A DNA stretch of 64,000 bases from Chelativorans sp. GTDB lineage: Bacteria > Pseudomonadota > Alphaproteobacteria > Rhizobiales > Rhizobiaceae. The translations under genes and the position numbers were made by a program. Location: positions 81,605-145,604 of the forward strand of contig NZ_JAPSLH010000009.1 of the NCBI RefSeq assembly GCF_031180965.1, given 5' to 3'. Under the pieces are notes generated by a model. That model had not been told where the DNA came from and ran no database searches. It saw only the letters and a program-made list of their open reading frames with translations. Shown piece by piece: positions 8,463 through 17,713 of the stretch; position 1 is the first letter of the stretch, and the number at the start of each line of letters is the position of its first letter.

Positions 8463-8774
8463 CTAGACGGACGCTTTGGAGACAAAATCCGCCGCTATGC
8501 GCATCTCGCGCAGGGGGCGGACTTTTGCGACCATCTCGTGGTAGATCGGGTGGGCCTTATAGGCGGAAAGCGCCGCCTCGTCGCGGAATTCCGCATAGAC
8601 GATGACGTCGACCTCGCTCGAGAACTGGTCGACCTGCCGGTTCAGGCCCACCTCGAAGAAATCGCTGTGCGGAATTTGCCCGAGGCCCTTCAATTCCTCC
8701 GCAATGCGCTCGATGTCCTCGCGCCTCTTCGCGCTGAAAAAGACGATATGTCGAATCACGACTCCGCGCTCCAT
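8463..8774 (-). CDS. Dabb-family (stress-responsive A/B barrel) protein
   Basis: A 103-residue dimeric alpha+beta barrel-type protein. The N-terminus IRHIVFFSAK is the typical first strand of Dabb proteins, and the central FEVGLNR ... YAEFRDEAALSAYKAHPIYHEMV matches the family's second strand and the helix with the conserved H-P. Members are small ferredoxin-fold proteins, some enzymatic and most uncharacterised. The start is uncertain: ATG 8774 has a weak ribosome-binding site, while a GTG at 8759, five codons later and preceded by GGAG, would begin directly at VIRHIVFF. The gene follows the cyclic-phosphodiesterase gene on the same strand after 77 bases, so co-transcription is possible. Confidence 0.78.
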   Translation of the reverse strand: MERGVVIRHIVFFSAKRREDIERIAEELKGLGQIPHSDFFEVGLNRQVDQFSSEVDVIVYAEFRDEAALSAYKAHPIYHEMVAKVRPLREMRIAADFVSKASV

Positions 8775-8851
8775 TATCGGCGGCAAACTCGCGCCATCGT
8801 AGCAAATGTCAACGCTGCAAGACGGTCGCCTCGGAGACCCGGCCCTGCCGG

Positions 8852-10825
8852 TCACAGCGTGATGCGATAGCGAGCAAAGCCCTCCTGACCCTCGCCGGCC
8901 GGCTCGATCTTAACGCCCTTCACTTCCGCCGCGAAAGCCGCCCCCTTCGGTCCGGTCTCAAAAAGGACGGTCGTGCCTTCGAGCGGCTTGAAAGACCAGT
9001 TGCCGTCGGCGGACGGGTTGATCGTGCCCTGTTCCACAATATATCGCACGATCACATCGCGGTTCGTATCGGGAGCCTCGAAGACAAGCTTGTCCGGCCC
9101 GATACCCGGGAAGTTGCCGCCGCCACCGGCGCGGTAGTTGTTCGATGCGACGACGAATTTCTGCCCCGGGTCCACCGGCTTGCCGTCGAACATCAGATCG
9201 ACGATCCGGTGGGCGTCCGGATTGACGAGTTCGCCTTCTGAAGAATAGCGCGGCGGCTGGCTGAGATCGATCTTGTAGGTGACTCCGTCGATCACATCAA
9301 AGTTGTAGGAGGGAAAGGAGGAGTTGATCAGCGGCTGATCGGGTTTGCCAGGCTCGATCTGGTTGAAGATGCCTGCCGACATCTCCAGCCACTCCTTCAC
9401 GTCGGCGCCGGTGATCAATACAGCCTGCACAGTGTTCGGGTAGAGATAGAGATCGGCCACATTTTTGATCGCCACATCGCCCGGAGCCACATCCGTGTAG
9501 TAGTCCGGGCCGCCGCGACCGCCGGCTTTGAAAGGGGCAGCAGCCGAGAGCACAGGAAGGTCCTTGTGCTCCGTGTCTTTCAGCATGTCCTTGATGTACC
9601 AGATCTGCGCCTGCGCAACGATTTGAACCGACGGATCGTCGGCCACGAGCGCAAAATAGGAATGCAGAGGCGCCGAGGTCTTGCCCACCGGCGTGCGAAC
9701 ATAGGCAAGCGTTGCCTCGTGCTCGGCGCGCACTGCCGCCTCCACCCCTGCCCGGCTCTCCACGGTAGGCTTGATGTCCCGTCCCTCGCGTGTGAAGATC
9801 GGCCGCGCCTCGCTATTTGAGCTCACCACGCGCCAGCTGTTGCCGTCGCGTTCCAGAAGCAGGTCGATGAGGCCCAGATGCGAGCCCCAGAAGCCGGCCA
9901 TGACGCCGGGCTTGCCGCCGATCAGGCCTTCGGCATTGTCGACGCCTTCCACGCCCTCGAATTTGGGGCCAGGAAAATCGAGATGGCTATGGCCCGTCAT
10001 GATCGCGTCGATGCCGTCAACTCCGGCAAGCAGGATGGAGGCGTTCTCCAGATTCTCCTCGTATTTCATCGGCCCGACTCCCGAGTGGGAAAGCGCGACA
10101 ATGAGTTCGGCGCCTTCTTCCTTCATCTGCGGCACCCAGGCCTCTGCCGCTTTCACAATGTCGCGCGTCATTGCCTTGCCCGTGAGATGCCGCGAATCCC
10201 AGGTCATGATCTGCGGCGGCACGAAGCCGATCAGCCCGACGCGGATCGGATGCTCCTGCCCTGCCCCGTCCTTCAGCTTCTTGTCGAGAATGACATAGGG
10301 TTTCAGAAAGAGTTCATCCTTGCGCGGATCGGCGGCAAGCGAGCCCTTGGTGAGGTTGGCGCAGACAAAGGGGAAGTTGGCGCCGGCAAGCACCTTGAAC
10401 ATGAAATCGAGACCATAATTGAACTCGTGATTGCCGAGCGTGGAGCAGTCGTAGCCCAGCGTGTTCATGGCCTTGATGATCGGGTGGACGTCGCCTTCCC
10501 TCATGCCCCTCTCATAGGCGACGTAATCGCCCATGGGATTGCCCTGCAGGAAGTCGCCATTGTCGAGCAGCATGGAGTTTGTGGCCTCGGCGCGAATCTG
10601 GTCGATGATGGTGGCCGTCCGGGCAAGGCCCATCGTGTCGTTCGGCTTGTCGGCGTAGTAGTCGTAGGGGAAGACGTGCACATGCAGGTCCGTTGTTTCC
10701 ATGATACGCAGATGCGCCTGATTGGCTGCCGCTCGCGCGGAGAAGGGATGCAGCGCAATCAGCGCACCGGTGGCGGCGGCACGGGTCAGGAAGGAGCGGC
10801 GGGAGATCGGATGGAGCGCGTTCAC
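8852..10825 (-). CDS. cpdB: 2',3'-cyclic-nucleotide 2'-phosphodiesterase/3'-nucleotidase, Tat-exported
   Basis: A 657-residue periplasmic metallophosphoesterase of the CpdB/5'-nucleotidase family. The N-terminus has a twin-arginine signal ([13 protein letters not shown]) followed by a hydrophobic stretch. Metal-site motifs are TTDLHVH (D-x-H), [28 protein letters not shown] and GHSHLDFPG. The C-terminal nucleotide-binding domain carries [14 protein letters not shown]. It degrades external cyclic nucleotides and 3'-nucleotides so that the nucleosides can be taken up. The start is a GTG with AGGAG seven bases upstream, and it places the Arg-Arg pair at residues 9-10 as expected. A 13-bp palindrome (10873-10885) lies in the upstream region shared with the lrp gene. 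Confidence 0.9.
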   Translation of the reverse strand: MNALHPISRRSFLTRAAATGALIALHPFSARAAANQAHLRIMETTDLHVHVFPYDYYADKPNDTMGLARTATIIDQIRAEATNSMLLDNGDFLQGNPMGDYVAYERGMREGDVHPIIKAMNTLGYDCSTLGNHEFNYGLDFMFKVLAGANFPFVCANLTKGSLAADPRKDELFLKPYVILDKKLKDGAGQEHPIRVGLIGFVPPQIMTWDSRHLTGKAMTRDIVKAAEAWVPQMKEEGAELIVALSHSGVGPMKYEENLENASILLAGVDGIDAIMTGHSHLDFPGPKFEGVEGVDNAEGLIGGKPGVMAGFWGSHLGLIDLLLERDGNSWRVVSSNSEARPIFTREGRDIKPTVESRAGVEAAVRAEHEATLAYVRTPVGKTSAPLHSYFALVADDPSVQIVAQAQIWYIKDMLKDTEHKDLPVLSAAAPFKAGGRGGPDYYTDVAPGDVAIKNVADLYLYPNTVQAVLITGADVKEWLEMSAGIFNQIEPGKPDQPLINSSFPSYNFDVIDGVTYKIDLSQPPRYSSEGELVNPDAHRIVDLMFDGKPVDPGQKFVVASNNYRAGGGGNFPGIGPDKLVFEAPDTNRDVIVRYIVEQGTINPSADGNWSFKPLEGTTVLFETGPKGAAFAAEVKGVKIEPAGEGQEGFARYRITL

Positions 10826-10872
10826 GGGTCTTCTCCTCTGGACGGGTGTTCTCGTTAGGGCTTTGCCCGAAT

Positions 10873-10885
10873 GCGACAGTGTCGC
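10873..10885. promoter_or_regulatory. 13-bp palindrome upstream of cpdB
   Basis: GCGACAGTGTCGC is a perfect inverted repeat with a one-base centre. It lies 48 bases upstream of the cpdB GTG and downstream of the lrp stop, a sensible place for an operator. The binding protein is unknown. It does not match the PhoB box I would have expected for a phosphatase. Confidence 0.35.
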
Positions 10886-10943
10886 GCTGGAAGGCGCCTC
10901 AAACAAGCAGAATCCGGCGACAGGTGGATGACTCGAGCGGCTC

Positions 10944-11417
10944 TCACGCCATCTCCGGCCTGATGCCGATCGCCGTCCTGTCGACCACCTCGCGCAGCGC
11001 AAAGGAGGAGTTGATCTTGATCACGTGCGGCATCCCTGTCAGCCATTCCTTGTGGATGCGCTCGTAATCCTCCAGGTCCCGGGCCGCGATCCTCAGGATG
11101 TAGTCGTACTCGCCCGACATCAGGTGGCAGGAAAGCACATTGGGGCAACGCTTCACCGCAGCCTCGAATTCGCTCAGCGTCTTCTCGAACTGGCCGGAGA
11201 GCGAGATATGCACGATTGCCGTCATCCTGTGGCCGAGCGCGGCGTTGGAAATCTCCGCGTGATATCCCTTGATCACCCCCGACTTTTCCAGATTGTCGAG
11301 CCGGCGCGAACAGGCCGACTGGGAAAGCCCCACTTTCTCCGCAAGGGCCGCATTTGGCATGCGCCCGTCCTGCTGCAGAGCCTCCAAAATGGCAATATCG
11401 ATCCTGTCGAGGCGCAT
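10944..11417 (-). CDS. Lrp/AsnC-family transcriptional regulator
   Basis: A 157-residue regulator with an N-terminal helix-turn-helix (residues 1-60, [30 protein letters not shown], shown here as two adjoining parts: [11 protein letters not shown] and [14 protein letters not shown]) and a C-terminal RAM ligand-binding domain containing the YDYILRI segment. It is transcribed away from alanine dehydrogenase with 148 bases between the starts. In many proteobacteria an Lrp-type protein next to ald activates it in response to alanine, and that role is inferred here. A 14-bp near-perfect palindrome lies in the shared promoter region. Confidence 0.9.
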   Translation of the reverse strand: MRLDRIDIAILEALQQDGRMPNAALAEKVGLSQSACSRRLDNLEKSGVIKGYHAEISNAALGHRMTAIVHISLSGQFEKTLSEFEAAVKRCPNVLSCHLMSGEYDYILRIAARDLEDYERIHKEWLTGMPHVIKINSSFALREVVDRTAIGIRPEMA

Positions 11418-11481
11418 TGTTCGAGATTCCTCCCCAAATCATCCAGCCAAACGCAAGGATTAGCGAAAACGTTTGTCCCGA

Positions 11482-11495
11482 GCAAATGCATTCGC
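11482..11495. promoter_or_regulatory. Candidate Lrp-type operator between lrp and ald
   Basis: GCAAATGCATTCGC is a 14-bp palindrome with one mismatched pair, centred on ATGCAT. It sits 71 bases upstream of the ald start and 65 bases from the lrp start. A second short inverted repeat (TTTG ... CAAA, 11473-11487) overlaps it. AT-rich palindromes of about this size are typical Lrp-family sites. Confidence 0.45.
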
Positions 11496-11565
11496 AAGGA
11501 CGTTCGAAGGCTTTTGTGTTCTCTTGGTTCAAACAGCCCAAATTTCAGCCTGGAGAGCGGCGAAT

Positions 11566-12681
11566 ATGCGTGTCGGATGTTCGAAAGAGATCAAGAACCA
11601 TGAGTACCGCGTCGGGCTGACGCCTGGCGCGGTGCGCGAGTATGTGGCCCATGGGCACGAGGTTCTGGTGGAAACCGGCGCTGGCGCCGGGATCGGCGCC
11701 GACGACAACGCGTATCGCGCCGCCGGTGCCGTCATCGCCAAGACCGCCGAAGAGATCTTTGCCCGCTCCGATATGATCGTGAAGGTGAAGGAGCCGCAGC
11801 CGAGCGAGTGGGTGCAGCTGCGCGAAGGGCAGATCCTCTACACCTATCTGCATCTTGCGCCCGATCCGGAGCAGACGAAGGGCCTGATCGAGAGCGGCGT
11901 CACGGCCATAGCCTACGAGACGGTCACCGACGATCGCGGCGGTCTCCCGCTGCTTGCGCCGATGTCCGAAGTTGCAGGGCGCCTCGCGATCCAGGCCGGC
12001 GCCACCGCGCTGCAGAAGGCCAATGGCGGACGCGGCGTGCTGCTCGGCGGCGTGCCTGGCGTCCTGCCGGGAAAGGTCGCCGTCATCGGCGGGGGTGTGG
12101 TCGGGCTCAATGCCGCGAAGATGGCGGTCGGGCTCGGCGCCGACGTTACCATCGTCGATCGCTCGATCCCGCGGCTGCGCCAGCTCGACGACATTTTCGG
12201 CGGTCGGGTCCATACCCGCTACTCCACCGTCGAATCGATCGAAGAGGAATGTTTCTCGGCCGATGTGATCGTCGGCGCGGTGCTGATCCCCGGCGCGGCC
12301 GCGCCGAAGCTCGTCAGCCGCGAGATGCTCTCGGGCATGAAGAAGGGTGCCGTGCTGGTGGATGTTGCCATCGACCAGGGCGGCTGTTTCGAGACTTCGC
12401 ATCCCACCACCCATTCAGAGCCCACCTACGAGGTGGATGGTATCATCCATTATTGCGTGGCGAATATGCCGGGCGCGGTGCCCGTAACCTCCGCCCACGC
12501 CCTGAACAATGCGACGCTGCATTACGGACTGCAGCTCGCCGACAAGGGCCTGAAGGCGCTGACCGACGATCCGAATCTGCGCAATGGCCTCAATGTGCAC
12601 AAGGGCCGCGTCACCAACCGCGCGGTGGCCGAGTCGCTGGGCTACGAAATGGCCGAGCCAAGGGCGGTGCTTGCCGCCTAA
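11566..12681 (+). CDS. ald: Alanine dehydrogenase
   Basis: A 371-residue NAD-dependent alanine dehydrogenase, the usual length for the family. It interconverts L-alanine and pyruvate plus ammonia in the cytoplasm. Visible features are the N-terminal [19 protein letters not shown], the YLHLAPD segment with the pyruvate-binding His, the [12 protein letters not shown] loop, the Rossmann motif [15 protein letters not shown], and [19 protein letters not shown] near the end. ATG 11566 is chosen because GGAGAG precedes it by about nine bases and MRVG is the normal N-terminus. The gene is divergent from an Lrp-type regulator and is followed by a strong terminator. Confidence 0.96.
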   Translation: MRVGCSKEIKNHEYRVGLTPGAVREYVAHGHEVLVETGAGAGIGADDNAYRAAGAVIAKTAEEIFARSDMIVKVKEPQPSEWVQLREGQILYTYLHLAPDPEQTKGLIESGVTAIAYETVTDDRGGLPLLAPMSEVAGRLAIQAGATALQKANGGRGVLLGGVPGVLPGKVAVIGGGVVGLNAAKMAVGLGADVTIVDRSIPRLRQLDDIFGGRVHTRYSTVESIEEECFSADVIVGAVLIPGAAAPKLVSREMLSGMKKGAVLVDVAIDQGGCFETSHPTTHSEPTYEVDGIIHYCVANMPGAVPVTSAHALNNATLHYGLQLADKGLKALTDDPNLRNGLNVHKGRVTNRAVAESLGYEMAEPRAVLAA

Positions 12682-12704
12682 CCATCGTCAAACACTCTTC
12701 CGCC

Positions 12705-12731
12705 GCCCGTGCTGCCGGGCGCGGGCTTTTT
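12705..12731 (+). terminator. Rho-independent terminator of ald
   Basis: GCCCGTG (12705-12711) pairs with CGCGGGC (12720-12726), a 7-bp stem with one G-T wobble, and is followed at once by TTTTT. It ends 50 bases past the ald stop codon. Confidence 0.85.
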
Positions 12732-12785
12732 GATGATGCACGGCCAACTCCTTCGCGTCCCGCATTGCTGCCAACCCGATGCAAA

Positions 12786-12819
12786 TTGACATGAGCAGTC
12801 AACGATGCACATATTGCAT
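12786..12819 (+). promoter_or_regulatory. Promoter with overlapping operator for the toxin-antitoxin pair
   Basis: A perfect -35 box (TTGACA, 12786-12791) is followed 18 bases later by CATATT (12810-12815) as a -10-like box. An inverted repeat, ATGCA (12805-12809) and TGCAT (12815-12819), brackets the -10 box. This is the layout expected for autorepression by an RHH antitoxin. Binding itself is inference. Confidence 0.6.
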
Positions 12820-12847
12820 GCAGTGAAGGCGCGACGTTGGAGGCGCA

Positions 12848-13093
12848 ATGCCAATGGCTCAGCTGACCGTTCGGAACGTGAAGGAAGAGATCGTGCGCGC
12901 CCTCAAACAGCGGGCTGCGGCTCGCGGCCGCTCCGCTGAAGCGGAACACCGCGAGATTCTCCGCACGGCGCTTCTTGACGGGAAGGTGGAAGACTTCGCC
13001 ATCCGTGCCGAAGCGCTTCGCATGCGCCTGCACTCCACTGTGGACAGCAGCGAGATTATCCGGGCCGACCGCGACCGCGATAACCTCGCGTGA
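12848..13093 (+). CDS. Ribbon-helix-helix antitoxin (FitA/VapB-like)
   Basis: An 81-residue antitoxin. The N-terminus MAQLTVRNVKEEIVRALKQRA is the ribbon-helix-helix DNA-binding unit of the FitA-like family (quoted as MAQLTVRNV plus the following helix), followed by GRSAEAEHREILRTAL. The C-terminal part is the predicted toxin-neutralising tail. GGAGG four bases before the ATG supports the start. The stop codon overlaps the toxin's GTG start (GTGA), so the two are translationally coupled. Confidence 0.88.
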   Translation: MPMAQLTVRNVKEEIVRALKQRAAARGRSAEAEHREILRTALLDGKVEDFAIRAEALRMRLHSTVDSSEIIRADRDRDNLA

Positions 13094-13521
13094 GGGGATT
13101 TGTCGTTGATGCTAGCGTGGCGGTGAAATGGCTCGTCGCCGAGCCCTTTTCCGAACAGGCCGCAACGCTTCTGAAGCCCGATCTGACACTCATCGCACCG
13201 GAGCTTATCTTCGCCGAGTCCGCCAACGCGCTTTGGGCGATGCACCGGCGCGGCGATCTTTCCAAGGCCGACCTCGCGGAGGCGGTCGACGTGCTCAAGG
13301 CTGCACCGATCGCAGTCCCGTTCACCGTGCGGCAACTTGCGGCATCCGCGAGCCGCCTTGCGGTGGAACTGGAACACCCCGTCTATGATTGTTTCTATCT
13401 CGCTTTGGCCGTGCAGGAACAATATCCGGTGGTGACCTCGGACAGGCGATTTCATGACATTGTGCGCTCCCATCCCTATCTGGCGGATCGAATGGTGCAT
13501 GTCCGTGATGTGCGCATATAG
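13090..13521 (+). CDS. vapC: VapC-family PIN-domain ribonuclease toxin
   Basis: A 143-residue PIN-domain protein. It shows FVVDASVAVKWLV with the first catalytic Asp, PELIFAESANALW with the conserved Glu, and HPVYDCFYLALA with the second catalytic Asp, followed by VTSDRRF with the last acidic residue. VapC toxins cut tRNA or rRNA in a Mg-dependent way and are held inactive by the partner antitoxin. It starts with a GTG that overlaps the antitoxin's stop. All catalytic residues are present, so the toxin looks intact. Confidence 0.9.
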   Translation: MRGFVVDASVAVKWLVAEPFSEQAATLLKPDLTLIAPELIFAESANALWAMHRRGDLSKADLAEAVDVLKAAPIAVPFTVRQLAASASRLAVELEHPVYDCFYLALAVQEQYPVVTSDRRFHDIVRSHPYLADRMVHVRDVRI

Positions 13522-13548
13522 CCGAGCCTCCTCATCAAGGGCCCGCTC

Positions 13549-14118
13549 CTAGCGGATGAAATCATCGATGCGGCGCAGCGTGACCCGGCGGTTCTCCCAG
13601 CTCTCATTGGGCGTCGGCACGAGCAGGAACTCCTCCCCATAGCCTACAGTCTCCAGCGCATAGGACGGCAGGCCGAAGTAGCGCACCAGCACCGACTTCA
13701 GAGAACGAGCGCGCATTTCGGAAAGCCGGAGGTTGTAGGCGAAGGAGCCGACAGCGTCCGTGTGTCCCTCCAGGAGGAAGCGCGCATCCGGGCGGCGGCG
13801 AAGGATACGTTCGAGCGCAAAGGCGATCCGCTCCACCTTAGGAAACTGCGATCGCCCGATCTCGGCCGAGTTGAACTCGAAATTGATGGCCTGAATGTCG
13901 ATCGAGGGCGCTTGCCGGCGAAGCTCGGGACGGCGCTTGAACTGATCGACCGTCACCCGATTTTCCGGCCGCATTCGGCGCTGCGGCGCCGCTTCAAGGC
14001 TGCGCTGGATCGCCTCCGCCGATGGCATCTCGGCCTGCGCCAAAGCCGAGTCGGGAATGGCAGAGATCGCAAGCGGGGCGACGGCTGCAGCAAGTAGAAT
14101 CTGGCGGCGGTTGAGCAT
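13549..14118 (-). CDS. OmpA-family envelope protein
   Basis: A 189-residue exported protein with an N-terminal signal sequence (RRQILLAAAVAPLAISAI, possible cleavage after ALA near residue 27) and a C-terminal OmpA peptidoglycan-binding domain. The domain shows INFEFNSAEI, LLEGHTDAVGS, NLRLSEMRARSLKSVLV and VGYGEEFLL ... ENRRVTLRR. It lacks a beta-barrel, so it is a periplasmic peptidoglycan-associated protein rather than a porin. GAGGAG eight bases before the ATG supports the start. A 15-bp palindrome lies just upstream. Confidence 0.88.
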   Translation of the reverse strand: MLNRRQILLAAAVAPLAISAIPDSALAQAEMPSAEAIQRSLEAAPQRRMRPENRVTVDQFKRRPELRRQAPSIDIQAINFEFNSAEIGRSQFPKVERIAFALERILRRRPDARFLLEGHTDAVGSFAYNLRLSEMRARSLKSVLVRYFGLPSYALETVGYGEEFLLVPTPNESWENRRVTLRRIDDFIR

Positions 14119-14145
14119 GGACCGTTCTCCTCAAGCGGCTGATGG

Positions 14146-14160
14146 TGCGCATCATGCGCA
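14146..14160. promoter_or_regulatory. 15-bp palindrome upstream of the OmpA-like gene
   Basis: TGCGCAT (14146-14152) and ATGCGCA (14154-14160) form a perfect inverted repeat with a one-base centre, 28 bases from the OmpA-like start and between it and the kinase gene's stop. It could be an operator or a short transcription-stop hairpin. Confidence 0.35.
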
Positions 14161-14217
14161 GCGCGCCTGAAAGGAGGATGAACAGTTCCCCCTATGCGGC
14201 TTGGGAGCTTCCGGCAC

Positions 14218-16107
14218 CTATTCGGCACCGGCGCGTCGGATGAGCGACGCGGTATCTGGCTGCCGCACCAAATCCTCCAGACAGGAGATGACCTCCTCGG
14301 TGCGGAACGGCTTGGCGACCAGAGGTGCCTGCTGGAAGGATGCAGGCAGTCCCTCGCGCCCATACCCGCTGACGAAGGCGAAGCGGATGCCCGCCCGAGT
14401 GAGCGCAGCGGCAACGTCGCCGGCTGGCTCGCCTTGGAGGTTGGCGTCCACCAGCGCCGCGTCGATGGCTTCCCCGCCGATTAGCCGCAACGCCTCGCTG
14501 ACCGTCCCGGCTGGGCCCACGACGATGCAGCCCTTCTCGCGAAGCGAGCTTTCGAGGTCGAGCGCGACAAGAGGCTCGTCCTCGACCAGAAGCACACGTT
14601 TCCCATCCAGCGGCCGCCCTTGCGAAAAGAGGTAGTCCACATCCGCGCCAGGAGTAAGGCCCTGCCCGGCGATCCTGTCGACCAAGGAAGGGTGCCCTTG
14701 GGGGAGCGGCATGTGGATCGAGCACTCGAGCCCGCTCTCGTTGTAGCTTGTAGTGACTTCCGCGCCGTAGGTGCGCATGCTTCTCTCGATCAGGGCGGTG
14801 CCGAAGCCGACCGAGCTGGGGGCCGAAACGGGCGGGCCGCCCTCCTCGCGCCAATTGAGGTTCAGGACCTGCTCGCCGTTCCGCCGCACGTTCCAGTCGA
14901 TGACCACGCGCCCCTCGGGCACGGAAAGCGATCCGTATTTGCGCGCGTTGGTGCCCAGTTCATAGAGCACCAGCGCCAGATGCAGCGCCGACGAGGCCTC
15001 CAGATGGACCGGCGGGCCGGAGCAGGAGATTCTTCCAACGCCGCCCGTGTCGAGCAGCACCTGATCGGTGACCAAATCCATCAGATCGACGCCGCTCGTT
15101 CCCTGGAGGAGGAAGTTGTGCGCGCGGGCGAATGCCTGGATGCGACCGCTGAGGCTCGCCACGAACTCTGCCGGACTGCGCGAGCGGCGCAGGGTCTGGC
15201 TGGCAATGGCCTGCACCATTGCGAGCGTGTTCTTCACACGGTGATTGAGTTCGTTGATCAATAGGCGCTGGTTGTTTTCCGCCCGTTTCCGGTCGCTGAT
15301 GTCGATCAGCATATTCACGGCGCCGGTCAGCACGCCGTGATCATCGAAAAGCGGCGTCGGAAAGACAAGGCAGGGGAAGCGGGCGCCATCGGGATGCTCC
15401 ACCACGATCTCGGCGCCGCTGATCGGCCGCTGCTCGCGCAGCGCCACCGCCATCGGGCACTGATCATGCGGCAGAAAGGCACCCTCCGTCGTATAGATGC
15501 GCCACGAGATGCACCATTGGTCAACACCGATCTCAGGGCGACGCCCGGCAAGCACCACCGCCGCCTCGTTGTAGAAGGTCACCTTCCCCGCGGCGTCGGT
15601 GCGGTAGACGGCAGCCGGCAGCGCGCTCAAGGTCGCCTCCAGCTCGCGCTCCTTCTGCTTGGCGTGAGCATGGGCGCGTTCCGCCTCGGTGACGCTCTGG
15701 AAGCAGTTCACCGCACCGCGGAACTCGCCCGCCTCGTCAAAGACCGGATCGATATTGACAAGGGTGGCAACCCTGCTCCCGTCCGGCCGCTCGACCATGA
15801 CGGAGATGTTGCGGTATGGCTCCCTGCTGCGCAGCGCCGCCGCCATCGGGCATTCCTCCGGCGGCATATACCGGCCATCGGGCCAGTAGAGCCGGTAGGA
15901 ACCGCAAAAGCGGTCTGCGGCATCGCCGATCGCGGGGGAGCGGCCCCAGATTTCCTCGGCACGACGGTTGTGGTGCAGAATTGTGCCGTCCGGCGCACAG
16001 ACATAAAGCCCGACCGGCAGCGCTTCCAGCAGTGAGCCGGTAGGGATGCCGTCCAAAAGGGCGCCGCGCGATTGCTCGCGGCCATTCTTGTTCAGATTTT
16101 CGTCCAT
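14218..16107 (-). CDS. Hybrid HWE-family sensor histidine kinase with two PAS domains and a receiver domain
   Basis: A 629-residue cytoplasmic sensor with no membrane segment. Two PAS domains (about residues 22-135 and 152-275) are followed by an HWE kinase core: LNHRVKNTLAMVQAIASQTL with the phospho-accepting His, LYELGTNARKYGSLS as the ATP-binding N-box, and NWREEGGP holding the family's W-x-E. A C-terminal receiver domain (about 505-620) shows VEDEP, VDANLQGE with the phospho-Asp, and VAKPF with the conserved Lys. Each PAS domain contains a Cys-Pro-Met-A-x-A-L segment. HWE kinases are typical of Hyphomicrobiales. Start 16107 is chosen over one 11 codons upstream because a GGGACGG site lies close to it. 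No partner regulator gene is adjacent. Confidence 0.88.
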   Translation of the reverse strand: MDENLNKNGREQSRGALLDGIPTGSLLEALPVGLYVCAPDGTILHHNRRAEEIWGRSPAIGDAADRFCGSYRLYWPDGRYMPPEECPMAAALRSREPYRNISVMVERPDGSRVATLVNIDPVFDEAGEFRGAVNCFQSVTEAERAHAHAKQKERELEATLSALPAAVYRTDAAGKVTFYNEAAVVLAGRRPEIGVDQWCISWRIYTTEGAFLPHDQCPMAVALREQRPISGAEIVVEHPDGARFPCLVFPTPLFDDHGVLTGAVNMLIDISDRKRAENNQRLLINELNHRVKNTLAMVQAIASQTLRRSRSPAEFVASLSGRIQAFARAHNFLLQGTSGVDLMDLVTDQVLLDTGGVGRISCSGPPVHLEASSALHLALVLYELGTNARKYGSLSVPEGRVVIDWNVRRNGEQVLNLNWREEGGPPVSAPSSVGFGTALIERSMRTYGAEVTTSYNESGLECSIHMPLPQGHPSLVDRIAGQGLTPGADVDYLFSQGRPLDGKRVLLVEDEPLVALDLESSLREKGCIVVGPAGTVSEALRLIGGEAIDAALVDANLQGEPAGDVAAALTRAGIRFAFVSGYGREGLPASFQQAPLVAKPFRTEEVISCLEDLVRQPDTASLIRRAGAE

Positions 16108-16204
16108 TCCGTCCCGGCCGCCACGCTTATTCGTACGCAAAAACTCCCACTCGAACCCTGAGAAATGATCAGGATCATTGAAAGTTCCGTGAACGAGTCA
16201 TTTT

Positions 16205-16777
16205 TTAGGCCCGCAAAAGGATTTCGGCGCGTGCGTCGAAAGGAAGCTCTTGTACGGTCTCCTCTTTGCGCCAGACCGGGGTGAAGCCCAACTTCTGGTA
16301 CAGGGGGAGCGCGGCCGGATGGTCGAGCGTGCATGTCTCGACCGAAACCAGGCGCGGGTTGTGCTCCCAGGCGGCGCGGATCGCGGTCCCGAGAAACCAG
16401 CGGCCGAGACCGCGGCCGATGGCATGGGCCATCAACCCGAAGTGAACGAGCCGGCACTCTCCGCCCAAGATGAGCCGCAGCTCGAAAAAGCCGGCGGGAG
16501 CTCCGTCCAGATAAAGCACGCGCAGATCCGTGCGCGGGCTCGATAGCCTCTCGGCAAGATCAGCGTCGGAAAGTGAAAGGGCGGCCGTCCAGTGCCACTC
16601 TCGCCCGACGCGGTCATAGAGATAACGATAGAAATGCAATGGGATGGAGCGGCATCTCAGCAGCGCCAGCTGCGACCCAGCCGGCGTGGGCGGATAGTGC
16701 AGCGGCGGGCTTTCCATCTGCAGATGGGTGACGATCGCCGTCAGCATGCGCCGCGGAGGCGTTGCCTTTTCTCCCAT
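16205..16777 (-). CDS. GNAT-family N-acetyltransferase
   Basis: A 190-residue acetyltransferase. The acetyl-CoA-binding core is GLMAHAIGRGLGRWFLGTAIRAA, a version of the R/Q-x-x-G-x-G/A loop (here IGRGLGRW), and the tail has ALPLYQKLGFTPVWRKEE, the usual last strand-helix unit. The start codon directly follows the stop of the sulfurtransferase gene (TGAATG), so it is probably coupled to it. The substrate is unknown. Confidence 0.82.
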   Translation of the reverse strand: MGEKATPPRRMLTAIVTHLQMESPPLHYPPTPAGSQLALLRCRSIPLHFYRYLYDRVGREWHWTAALSLSDADLAERLSSPRTDLRVLYLDGAPAGFFELRLILGGECRLVHFGLMAHAIGRGLGRWFLGTAIRAAWEHNPRLVSVETCTLDHPAALPLYQKLGFTPVWRKEETVQELPFDARAEILLRA

Positions 16778-17617
16778 TCACCCGCGCTCCACCGGCGTGT
16801 CGTCATACCGGCCCCACTCGCTCCACGAACCGTCATAGAGGCGATTGTCCTTGTGCCCGAGGGACTCCAGCGCCAGCGTGATGACCGCCGCCGTAACGCC
16901 CGAGCCGCAGGAGGTGACAACGGGCTTGCCGAGGTCGAGCCCGGCAGACTCCAGCCTTTCGCGCAGGCGGTCGAGCGGCAGAAGGCTCCCATTTTCGGAA
17001 AGGGTGGGGGCCGGCACATTGACGGCTCCCGGCATATGGCCCGAGCGCAGGCCCGGGCGCGGTTCGGGCTCGGTGCCGACGAAGCGGCCCGGCGAGCGTG
17101 CATCGGCGATCTGTGCCGCTCCGCTTTGCGCGATCTCCCGCATATCCGCGAGGGAGGCGACACGGCTTGCATCGAACTCGGCAATGAAGGCGGCGGGCGC
17201 AATCTTGGTCAGCTCGTTCGTCACCGGCCGGCCCTGCGCCCGCCAGTGATCGAAGCCGCCGTCGAGCACGAAGACCTTTTCAGCCCCCATCACCCGGAAC
17301 ATCCACCAGGCCCGCGGGGCGGAGTGGAATCCGGGCCCGTCATAGACGATGATCGTGTCATCCCGCGAGATCCCCATGGCGCTCGCATATCGGCCGAAGG
17401 TCAGCTGGTCGGGCAAAGCATGCGGGAGATCGGACCCTGGGTCGACCACGAGCTCGTGGTCGAAGAACACCGCCCCCGGAATATGCGCAGCCTCATATTC
17501 GGCCCGCGCGTCGCGACCCGGAAAATACCAGGAAGCATCGACGATCGACAGGCCGGGCGCCGTGAGCCGCTCCTCGAGCCAGTCGGCGGAAACCACGAAG
17601 GGACTCTTTTCACTCAT
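16778..17617 (-). CDS. sseA: 3-mercaptopyruvate sulfurtransferase
   Basis: A 279-residue two-rhodanese-domain enzyme that moves sulfur from 3-mercaptopyruvate to a thiol acceptor. The N-terminal domain is inactive as is usual (YDGPGFHSAPRAWWMFR), and the C-terminal domain holds the catalytic loop CGSGVTA, which is the mercaptopyruvate-type loop rather than the thiosulfate-type CRKGVT. Start 17617 (MSEKSPFVV) is preferred: an upstream in-frame ATG would add an unstructured basic leader. It is followed without a gap by an acetyltransferase gene. Confidence 0.93.
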   Translation of the reverse strand: MSEKSPFVVSADWLEERLTAPGLSIVDASWYFPGRDARAEYEAAHIPGAVFFDHELVVDPGSDLPHALPDQLTFGRYASAMGISRDDTIIVYDGPGFHSAPRAWWMFRVMGAEKVFVLDGGFDHWRAQGRPVTNELTKIAPAAFIAEFDASRVASLADMREIAQSGAAQIADARSPGRFVGTEPEPRPGLRSGHMPGAVNVPAPTLSENGSLLPLDRLRERLESAGLDLGKPVVTSCGSGVTAAVITLALESLGHKDNRLYDGSWSEWGRYDDTPVERG

Positions 17618-17713
17618 GCCGCACCTGGAGTCATGCCCGCGCCGATCGTTCGCCGTTCGTGGAAGATGGGCGCTCTTCAATAAATAGGAGAGGCCGCGCC
17701 GCCGCAAGATCAT

